Shown in pieces: positions 43,050-50,359 of a stretch of DNA of 64,000 nucleotides. Source of the DNA: Streptomyces flavofungini. GTDB taxonomy: Bacteria > Actinomycetota > Actinomycetes > Streptomycetales > Streptomycetaceae. The position numbers and the translations under genes are program-made. The stretch's first letter is position 1, and each line of letters starts with the position of its first letter. Under the pieces are notes generated by a model. It was not told the origin of the DNA. It was given only the letters and a program-made list of their open reading frames with translations, and made no database searches. The stretch spans positions 496,001 through 560,000 of the forward strand of contig NZ_BMVR01000001.1 in assembly GCF_014650815.1 (NCBI RefSeq), in the 5' to 3' direction.

Positions 43050-44974
43050 CGCCCACCCGAGTCGTACAGTCCCTCGATCTCCTTCGCGTACGCCCCCACG
43101 ACCGCCCCGCGCTTGAGTTTCAGGGATGGTGTGAGGAGGCCGTTCTCCTCGGTGAACGCGCCCTCGACGACCACGAAGCGGCGGATGGACTCCGCGCGGG
43201 ACACTGCCTCGTTGGTGTAGTCCACCGCCTTCTGCAGGTCCTCAAGGAGCTGTGGGTCGTGGCACAGCTCGGACAGGGGGGTGTCCTTGGGGCGCTTGCG
43301 CACGGTCAGCCAGTGGGCGACGGCTTCCGGATCGAGGGTGATGACGGCGGCTACGTAGGGGCGGTTGTCTCCGACGACGAGGCACTGGCCGACGAGGGGG
43401 CGGCCGCGCAGGCGGTCCTCCAGGACGGCGGGTGAGACGTTCTTGCCTCCGGAGGTGACGATGATGTCCTTCTTGCGGCCGGTGATGGTGAGGTAGCCGT
43501 CGTCGTCGAGGGAGCCGAGGTCCCCGGTCGCCAGCCAGTCGTCCGCGAGGACGGCGTCGGTGGCTTCTTTGTTGTTCCAGTAGGCGTTGAAGACGATGCC
43601 GCCCTTGATGAGCACCTCGCCGTCGTCCGCGATGCGGATCGCCGTGCCGGGTACGGGCGTTCCGACCGTACCCGCGCGCGGGCCGAGCGGCGGCACGATG
43701 GTCGCGGCCGCGGTGGTCTCCGTCAGGCCGTACCCCTCGTAGATGAGGATTCCGGCGGCGTAGAAGAAGAGGTTGAGGCGTTTGTCGAGCGGGGAGCCGC
43801 CGCTGATCGCGTACCGCAGGCGGCCGCCGACCTCCTTGCGGACGCGGCGGTAGACGAGGAGTTCGTACAGCGCCCAGCCGGCGTAGAGGCCCAGGGACGG
43901 GCCGCGGCCGCGGCCCTGGAACTTGTTCAGGTACGCCTCGGCGAAGCGCACGGCGATGCGGTCCGCGCGGTCGAAGGAGGCGCCGCGGCCCATCCGTTCG
44001 GCCGTCGCGCGCCCGGTGTCGTGGATCCGCTCGAAGAGGTACGGGACGCCGACGACGAACGTCGGTCTGAAGGCGCGCAGTTCGGGGCGGAGCTCGTCCG
44101 GTCTGACGCTCGGGAAGTGGCCCAGTTCGATGCGGGCGAGCATGCAGGCGATCTGGATGGAGCGGCCCAGGATGTGGGCCAGCGGCAGGAACAGGAGGGT
44201 CGACGCGGTCTGGCCGGTGACCTCCTTGAAGACCGGGTGCATCAACGCGACGGTGTTCGCGGCCTCGGCGTGCAGGTTGCCGTGCGTGAGGACGCAGCCC
44301 TTGGGTCTGCCGGTGGTCCCGGAGGTGTAGCAGACGGTGGCTACGGAGTCGGGGGTGAGGGCCGCGCGGCGCGCGGTGACCTCCTCGTCGCCCACCCCGT
44401 GCCCGCGCTCCGCGAGTTCGAGGACCGCGCCGTCGTCGAGGACCGACACGGCCGGGGGCGTGGGGTGTCCGGCGACCGCGCGGCGCGCCGTCGCCGCGTT
44501 CTCCCCGGTCTCGGCGATGAGGAGCGTGGCGCCGGAGTCGCGGACGATCCACTCGATCTGTTCGGCGGACGACGTCGGGTAGACGGGCACGGTCTGGCCG
44601 CCCGCCGCCCAGATCGCGAAGTCGAGGACCGCCCACTCGTAGCGGGTACGGGACATCAGGGCGACCCGGCCGCCCGGTTCGAGGCCGGACGCGATCAGGC
44701 CCTTGGCGGCCGCGGTGACCTCGCGGGCGAAGGCGGCGGCCGTGACGGGGCGCCACTGGTCCGCCTCCTTGCGGCGCAGGACGACGGCGCCGGGGGCCTC
44801 GGCGGCGTTGGTGAAGGGGATGTCGGCGGTGCTGCCGCGGGTGGCCGACGCCGCCAGGGCGGGGGTGCGGGCCTCCCGTACGACGCCCTGGTCGTCCCTG
44901 ACGGTCTCGACCTTGGCTCGGTCGGCCAGATCGGTGCGGCGGCGCGCCTGTTTCAGGTCCTTGCGTACGCCCAT
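43046..44974 (-). CDS. fadD: Long-chain fatty-acid--CoA ligase (AMP-binding)
   Basis: A 642-residue adenylate-forming enzyme. The AMP/phosphate loop TSGTTGRPKGCVLTHGN (~222), YEGYGLTETTAA (~405), the adenylation hinge GDLGSLDDDGYLTITGRKKD (~500) and TSGGKNVSP are intact. Length and the EAYLNKFQGRGR region match long-chain FadD15-like synthetases. It activates fatty acids with ATP and CoA for degradation or lipid synthesis. ATG at 44974 (MGVRKDLKQ) has CGGGAG upstream. A palindrome at 45126-45141 overlaps its presumed promoter. Confidence 0.9.
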   Translation of the reverse strand: MGVRKDLKQARRRTDLADRAKVETVRDDQGVVREARTPALAASATRGSTADIPFTNAAEAPGAVVLRRKEADQWRPVTAAAFAREVTAAAKGLIASGLEPGGRVALMSRTRYEWAVLDFAIWAAGGQTVPVYPTSSAEQIEWIVRDSGATLLIAETGENAATARRAVAGHPTPPAVSVLDDGAVLELAERGHGVGDEEVTARRAALTPDSVATVCYTSGTTGRPKGCVLTHGNLHAEAANTVALMHPVFKEVTGQTASTLLFLPLAHILGRSIQIACMLARIELGHFPSVRPDELRPELRAFRPTFVVGVPYLFERIHDTGRATAERMGRGASFDRADRIAVRFAEAYLNKFQGRGRGPSLGLYAGWALYELLVYRRVRKEVGGRLRYAISGGSPLDKRLNLFFYAAGILIYEGYGLTETTAAATIVPPLGPRAGTVGTPVPGTAIRIADDGEVLIKGGIVFNAYWNNKEATDAVLADDWLATGDLGSLDDDGYLTITGRKKDIIVTSGGKNVSPAVLEDRLRGRPLVGQCLVVGDNRPYVAAVITLDPEAVAHWLTVRKRPKDTPLSELCHDPQLLEDLQKAVDYTNEAVSRAESIRRFVVVEGAFTEENGLLTPSLKLKRGAVVGAYAKEIEGLYDSGGR

Positions 44975-45476
44975 GACGGCTCCCGTTCGTTCGCTCGGCG
45001 CGGGTGCGGGGGTGCGGTGCATTTGCGGTGCGGGGTGTGGGGGATGCGGTGCGGGGGTGCGGTGTGGTGCAGGGGGCGCGGTGTGGCGCCGGTGCGGCGG
45101 ATCCCAACGCTTACTTTCGAGTCAACTTACCGACGCGTAAGGGAATTTCAATGGTTCGCGCAGAAGAACTCCGGGCCGGGCGCGGGGCTCGAAACACACC
45201 GACCACACCGAGAGCATGCTGGTCCAGGCCCGCGCGCGGGAACATCCACCCCACGCTGAGGACGACGACGTCCGGCGGCCCGACGGGGACGTCGTCGCGC
45301 ACCAGCGCGGCACGTACCGCGGCTACGCGCGGGAGCAGGGCCTCGGCCTCCTCAAGAGGTGCGGATTCCAGGCGGAGCACGGGAGTGGGAACGGTCCGTT
45401 CCCCGGCTGTACGCGGCTGCAGCCGGCTGGACAGCCACCGTTCAAGACCCGGCTGACCTGCGCCGAAGTACGGTGC
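44975..45476. other. 502-bp non-coding region between fadD and the AftB-like gene
   Basis: Bases ~45003-45095 are a G/T/C-rich simple repeat of units like GGTGCGGGGGTGC, without coding sense. Bases 45105-45150 are less GC-rich and hold a palindrome and a TTGACT box. An ORF starting ATG at 45151 has an AAGGGA site but Arg/Ser/Thr-rich composition, so I do not count it as a gene. The rest (45160-45476) shows nothing clear. Confidence 0.5.
45126..45141. promoter_or_regulatory. Palindrome overlapping the fadD promoter region
   Basis: CTTAC-CGACGC-GTAAG is a 5-bp inverted repeat around six bases, about 150 bases upstream of fadD. On the minus strand it is directly followed by TTGACT, a plausible -35 box, and then another GTAAG. 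It resembles TetR-type operators near fatty-acid genes in actinomycetes; the regulator is not in the window. Confidence 0.45.
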
Positions 45477-47327
45477 ATGACCTCTACACGCACCCCTGTC
45501 CGGCGCCGCGGCACGCTGGGCGCCCTCGCCGCCCTCGCCGGCACGGCCGCCGCACGGCCGGGCGGCCGACCCGGCCCCGCCCGGCCGCTCCTGCGGGCCG
45601 CCCTCTGCCTGGCGCCCGCGCTCGTGCTCCTCGTCGCCGGGTTCCAGCGGCGCTGGATGTCCGACGACGGGCACATCTACGTCCGCACGGTCCGGCAGAT
45701 CCTCGCCGGGAACGGACCGGTGTTCAACGCGGGCGAGCGCGCCGAGTCGTCCACGGGGACGCTGTGGCAGTGGCTGCTGGTGCTCGCGGGGCTGCCGGGC
45801 GCCGATGTGGCCACCGCCGCCGTGTACGGCGGGCTGCTGCTCACCGCGGCCGGGTTCGGGCTCGCGGCGTGGGGGGCGGTGCGGCTGCACGACGGGGACG
45901 GCACAAGGGGCGGCGCGGATGGCGGCCGCGCCGGGGCCCGCGGCACCCGGACGCTGCTCCCCCTCGGCGCCCTGATCCCCCTGGCCCTCCCGCCCGTCTG
46001 GGACTTCGCCACGTCCGGTCTGGAGACCGGGCTCGCCACCTGCTGGATCGGCGGCGCCTGGCTGCTGCTCGTCACCCGGCCGCGCTCCCTCGCCACCGCC
46101 TTCGTCCTCGGGCTCGGCCCGCTCGTACGGCCCGATCTGGCCCTGGTGTCCGCCGTGTTCCTGGGCGCGCAGTGGCTGAGCGCGCGCCCCTCCCGGCGCG
46201 CCGCGCTGGCCGGTGCGGGCGCGGCGGGGGCGCTGCCGGTCGCGTACGAGATCTTCCGCATGGGCTACTACGGGCATCTGGTGCCGCTGCCCGGCGTCAC
46301 CAAGGAGGCCTCGCAGAGCCTGTGGGGGCGCGGCCTGGGCTACCTCGGCGACTTCGCCGGACCGTATCTGCTGTGGGTGCCCGCGCTGTTCGTGGTGGCG
46401 GCGGTGCTGCCGTCGGGGCGCACCCGGCTGTCCGCACGCGGCGAGTGGTCCGTGCGCGCCGGGGCGGCCGCGCCCGCCGCGATGTCCGGGCCCGCCCACC
46501 CGACCGTACCGCTCGTCCCGGCACTCGCCCCCGTCCTCGCGGGCCTGCTCTGCTGGGCGTACGTCATCAAGGTCGGCGGTGACTTCATGCACGCCCGGAT
46601 GTTCCTGCCGGGACTGTTCCTGATGGTCCTGCCGGTCTTCCTGGTGCCCGCCACGCGCGCGTGGGCGCTGGCCGCCACGGGGGTGTGCGGGTGGGCCGTG
46701 GTGTGCGCCGCCGTGCTGCGGATCGGGTACGAGGGGCACATCGGGCCCGGCGGCATCGCGGACGAACGCGGGGTGTACGTACGGCAGAACGCCGCCGCCC
46801 ACCCCGTCCACCACACCTTCGGCGGCTACCGCGAGAACGCGGCCTACGCGCGCGAGGTGCGCGCGGCCGGGCACGGCGGCGCTTCCGCCCTGTTCGTCTC
46901 CCGCACCCGCGTCGACGCCGCCGCCCCCGCCGTGACCGGCTTCTACGCCACCCTCGGCCTCAACGGCACCGTCGTCCCCCTCGACGGCGCCGCCCTCGAC
47001 CCCATCGGCCTCGCCTACCCCCTGGCCGCCCACTCCCAGCGCATCGCCCACGCGCGCGTGGGCCACGACAAGTGGCTGCCCGACGAGTGGGTCGTCGCCG
47101 ACCGCGGCACCGCCGACCTGCCGTCCGGACTCGACCCGGCCCGGGTGGCCGCCGCCCGCCGCGCCCTCGGCTGCGGCCCGCTCGCCGAACTGCGCGCCGC
47201 CACGCGCGCCCCCCTCACACCGGGGCGCTTCCTGCGCAACGCCGCCGGCGCCCTGGAGCGGACGTCGTTCCGCTTCCCGAACGATCCGGTGCGGGCGGAA
47301 CGGGAGTTGTGCGGCGGAGGGCGCTGA
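45477..47327 (+). CDS. AftB-like GT-C membrane glycosyltransferase
   Basis: A 616-residue membrane protein with about ten helices. After the first helix (~40-57) comes RWMSDDGHIYVRTVRQIL then NGPVFNAGERAESSTGTLW (~58-95). This closely follows the start of mycobacterial AftB, which transfers terminal arabinofuranose in cell-wall polymers, with the DD motif expected to bind the decaprenyl-phosphate sugar. The C-terminal ~180 residues are outside. Streptomyces lacks arabinogalactan of the mycobacterial type, so the acceptor must be another glycan. ATG at 45477 has only a weak ribosome-binding site. Confidence 0.78.
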   Translation: MTSTRTPVRRRGTLGALAALAGTAAARPGGRPGPARPLLRAALCLAPALVLLVAGFQRRWMSDDGHIYVRTVRQILAGNGPVFNAGERAESSTGTLWQWLLVLAGLPGADVATAAVYGGLLLTAAGFGLAAWGAVRLHDGDGTRGGADGGRAGARGTRTLLPLGALIPLALPPVWDFATSGLETGLATCWIGGAWLLLVTRPRSLATAFVLGLGPLVRPDLALVSAVFLGAQWLSARPSRRAALAGAGAAGALPVAYEIFRMGYYGHLVPLPGVTKEASQSLWGRGLGYLGDFAGPYLLWVPALFVVAAVLPSGRTRLSARGEWSVRAGAAAPAAMSGPAHPTVPLVPALAPVLAGLLCWAYVIKVGGDFMHARMFLPGLFLMVLPVFLVPATRAWALAATGVCGWAVVCAAVLRIGYEGHIGPGGIADERGVYVRQNAAAHPVHHTFGGYRENAAYAREVRAAGHGGASALFVSRTRVDAAAPAVTGFYATLGLNGTVVPLDGAALDPIGLAYPLAAHSQRIAHARVGHDKWLPDEWVVADRGTADLPSGLDPARVAAARRALGCGPLAELRAATRAPLTPGRFLRNAAGALERTSFRFPNDPVRAERELCGGGR

Positions 47328-47398
47328 GGGGGGCGCGCGGCACTGCGGGGCGCGCGGCGCTGCGGCGGCGGGTACGACCGAAGCCGCAGTCGCCTCCG

Positions 47399-49165
47399 TC
47401 AGCGCGGCGTGGACCCGCCGTACCCCGGCGCCGGTGTCCCCGTGGCGTACGGGGCGGGCGGCGTCGTGTCCTGCCGTGTGGGCGCCCGCTCCCGCAGGTC
47501 GTTCGCCTTGCGGATGCTCTCCGCGAGATCGCGCACGTCCTCGTCGTCCGTCGTGTACGCGAGGCCGCGCGCCCACTGCTCGAGCCGGTCCGGCGACGGG
47601 GCGCCCGGCAGCGGTGTCGTCGTGCTGTCCTCGCCCTGGCTGCCGTAGTCCTCCCGGCCGTCCTCGCCGTATGTCTCGCCGCCGTCGGGGCGGTCGTACG
47701 GCGAGCGCAGCCCGTCGGCGAAGTACGCGGCGGTGGCGGCCACTTGGAAGCGCGGGTCGGCCTTGTCCAGCGTGCCGTCCAGGTCGCCGGCGCGGAGGTC
47801 GGCCGACTCCTCGCGCGGGGCGCGGCTCTCCGGGTCGAGCCAGCGGACGTGCGCCGTGGCCAGCGGGCCGCTCGCGCCGGGCCGGGTGCGGACCGCGTAC
47901 AGGGCCGTCACGGTGTGGCCGGGCCCGACCTCCCCGCCGTCCACGCGGTCGTCGCGGAAGTCGTCGTCGGCGACGCGCCGGTTGTCGTACCCGATGAGCC
48001 GGAACCGCTCGACCGTCCGCGGGTCGAAGGACACCTGGGCCTTGGCGTCGCGGGCGCGCAGGTCGATGTTGGCGGGCAGTTGCTCGCAGAACACCTTGCG
48101 GGCGTCCTTCTCGTCCGCCACGTACGTGGTGTGGCCGTCGCCCCGGTCGGCGAGCCGTTCCATCAGGGCGTCTCCGTAGTCGCTGCCCACGCCGACGCCG
48201 AACAGCGTGATGCCGTGCGCCCTGCGGGCGTCCTCGACCCGGCGCAGGATGCCGTCGGCGCTGGTGTCGCCGGTGTTGGCGAGGGCGTCGGAGAGCAGTA
48301 CGACGCGGTTGGTGGCGCCCTTGCGCAGGCCGCGGGACGCGGTGTCGTAGCCGGTGGTGATGCCCGCCTCCACGTTCGTGGACGCGGTGGGGCGCAGTGC
48401 GTCGACGGCGCCGTGCACGCGGTCGCGGTGGTCGCCGAGGCGGGTCATGGGCAGGACCGTCTCGGCACGGTCGCTGAAGGTCACGAGGGCCACCGAGTCG
48501 TCGTCGCGCAGCTGGTCGGTCATGACGCCCAGGGACTTCCTGACCAGGTCGAGGCGGCCCGGCTCGGCCATGGAGCCGGAGATGTCGATGACGAACGTGA
48601 GGGCGGCGGGCGGGCGGCGGCGCTCCTCGTCGTCCGGGCGGGTGGCGAGGCCGACGCGCATCAGGGACCAGCCGTCGGCGTTGGTGCGGGCGCCGTCCAC
48701 GCTCACGGAGAAGCCGTCGCCGTCGGGCTTGCGGTAGTCCTGCCGGAAGCTGTTGACGAACTCCTCGGGGCGCACCGTCGCCGGGTCGGGCAGGCTGCCC
48801 CGGTCCAGGGTGCGGCGGGCGAAGCCGTACGAGGCGGTGTCGACGTCCAGGGCGAAGGTGGAGCGCATGTCGGCGGGGGTGGGACTGGGGGCGATGTCGT
48901 CGCGCTTGCCGTCCTGTTGCTCCCGCGAGTCCCGCGCCCCGTCGGGGACCGCCGGTGCGGGCGCGGGCAGCGCGTTCGACCCGCGTTCCTTGCTCGCCGT
49001 GCGGCGCTTGTCGCCGCCGCTGTCGTCCCCGCCGCCGCTGCAGCCCGCGAGGAGCATGCCGCCCGCGAGGAGGGCGGCGGCCAGCGCGGTGCGGCGGCGT
49101 CGGTCAGGTATGCGGGTGCGTGCGCGGGTGTGGCTGCGGGTGCGTGAGAAGGGCGTGTGTTTCAT
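47399..49165 (-). CDS. VWA-domain lipoprotein, YfbK-like
   Basis: A 588-residue lipoprotein. The signal peptide ends with lipobox LLAGC (Cys42), followed by a Gly/Ser/Asp linker. A YfbK-type N-terminal domain starts at MRSTFALDVDTASYGFARRTL (~98-118 in part). The VWA domain begins near 185 with FVIDISGSM (MIDAS DxSxS), and continues VALVTFSDRAETVLPM and VVLLSDALANTG. The C-terminal domain (DUF3520 type) contains TVTALYAVRTRP. Such proteins are secreted or membrane-bound and their partners are unknown. Transcribed alone; convergent with the AftB-like gene across 71 bp. Confidence 0.88.
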   Translation of the reverse strand: MKHTPFSRTRSHTRARTRIPDRRRRTALAAALLAGGMLLAGCSGGGDDSGGDKRRTASKERGSNALPAPAPAVPDGARDSREQQDGKRDDIAPSPTPADMRSTFALDVDTASYGFARRTLDRGSLPDPATVRPEEFVNSFRQDYRKPDGDGFSVSVDGARTNADGWSLMRVGLATRPDDEERRRPPAALTFVIDISGSMAEPGRLDLVRKSLGVMTDQLRDDDSVALVTFSDRAETVLPMTRLGDHRDRVHGAVDALRPTASTNVEAGITTGYDTASRGLRKGATNRVVLLSDALANTGDTSADGILRRVEDARRAHGITLFGVGVGSDYGDALMERLADRGDGHTTYVADEKDARKVFCEQLPANIDLRARDAKAQVSFDPRTVERFRLIGYDNRRVADDDFRDDRVDGGEVGPGHTVTALYAVRTRPGASGPLATAHVRWLDPESRAPREESADLRAGDLDGTLDKADPRFQVAATAAYFADGLRSPYDRPDGGETYGEDGREDYGSQGEDSTTTPLPGAPSPDRLEQWARGLAYTTDDEDVRDLAESIRKANDLRERAPTRQDTTPPAPYATGTPAPGYGGSTPR

Positions 49166-49363
49166 GGGTCGGTCCCCCGGTTCGTCTCGTCAGCGCTCGT
49201 GACTGTGACGGCCGAGGGGCCCAGGACGATCGATCCCGGATGTTGCGGAAGGGTCTCAAGTCGGCCACGGCGAGCGGAAGTCGATCCTCCGCCTCCGCCG
49301 AGCCCCGGCGCCCGCGCCTGCCCCGGCGCCCGCGCACCTGCACCACCCCGGGACCCACCCCGC

Positions 49364-50359
49364 CTACGACACCACGTCCTTCCGCGAGAACCCCCGGAAC
49401 GCGAGCGCGAACAGCACCAGGGCGTACGTCACCGAGATCGCCGACCCCTGGATCATGCCGCCCCACTCCGGAGTCGGCTGGAACACGTCCGCCCAGGCGA
49501 ACTGCCAGTGCGCGGGCAGGAAGTCGCGCCAGCTCCCGAGGGCCGTCACGGCGTCCAGGACGTTCCCGGCGATGGTGAGACCGACGGCGCCGCCGACCGC
49601 GCCCAGCGGGGCGTCGGTCTTCGTCGACAGCCAGAAGGCGAGGCCCGCGGTGACGAGTTGCGACACGAAGACGTACGCCACCACGATCGCCAGGCGCTGC
49701 GCGGCCGTGCCCGCGTCGAGCGTGCCACCGGTCGGGATCTCCAGCGGCCCCCACCCGTACGCCGCCACCCCGACCGCGAGCGCGACCACCGGAAGCAGCA
49801 GCATCGCGGCGGCGCTCAGGCCGAGCGCCACGGCGAGCTTGGACCACAGCAGCCGGGCTCGGGGCACGGGCGCCGCGAGCAGATAGCGCAGGCTGGACCA
49901 GCCCGCCTCGGAGGCGACGGTGTCCCCGCAGAACAGCGCCACGGGGATCACCAGCAGGAACCCGGCCGACACGAACAGACAGGTCGCGGCGAAGTTCACG
50001 CCGGACGCCGTCGCCGTGTCCATGAGGGTGACCTGGTCGTTCCGCCCGCCCGGCGACCCTGCGACGGCGAAGGCGATGAGCAGCACGAACGGGAGCAGGG
50101 CGAGGATGCCGCCCATCACCAGGGTGCGCCGCCGCTTGAGCTGGCGGACCGCCTCGACGCGCAGGGGCAGGGTGCGCCCGGCGCGGTATCCGGGCGCGGT
50201 GGCGCGCTCACCGGGGCCCGCTCCGGGGTCGGCGGTCACCGCGTCGGCCACGCCCACCGCGACCGACGCCTTCGAAGCGTCCGTCGCATTCGTCGCGTCC
50301 GGCACGTCGGGGGCGTCCGTCGCGTCGGGTGCGTCCGGTGTGCTCTCGGTCGCCGTCAT
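49364..50359 (-). CDS. ABC transporter permease (ABC-2 type)
   Basis: A 331-residue membrane protein. The first ~55 residues are an Asp/Ala/Thr-rich repeat (DATDAP, DVPDAT, NATDAS) that is probably disordered. Six helices follow from ~75 (LVMGGILALLPFVLLIAFAV) to ~325. The middle has FCGDTVASEAGWSSLRYLLAAPVPR, the coupling helix usual in ABC-2 permeases. It pairs with the ATPase domain of the fused protein encoded just upstream; its ATG overlaps that gene's TGA. Substrate unknown. Confidence 0.87.
   Translation of the reverse strand: MTATESTPDAPDATDAPDVPDATNATDASKASVAVGVADAVTADPGAGPGERATAPGYRAGRTLPLRVEAVRQLKRRRTLVMGGILALLPFVLLIAFAVAGSPGGRNDQVTLMDTATASGVNFAATCLFVSAGFLLVIPVALFCGDTVASEAGWSSLRYLLAAPVPRARLLWSKLAVALGLSAAAMLLLPVVALAVGVAAYGWGPLEIPTGGTLDAGTAAQRLAIVVAYVFVSQLVTAGLAFWLSTKTDAPLGAVGGAVGLTIAGNVLDAVTALGSWRDFLPAHWQFAWADVFQPTPEWGGMIQGSAISVTYALVLFALAFRGFSRKDVVS

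Noticed and set aside
45151..45456. Short plus-strand ORF with AAGGGA before its ATG
   Set aside because: Its composition is Arg/Ser/Thr-rich and random-like; the palindrome and promoter nearby explain the low-GC part.
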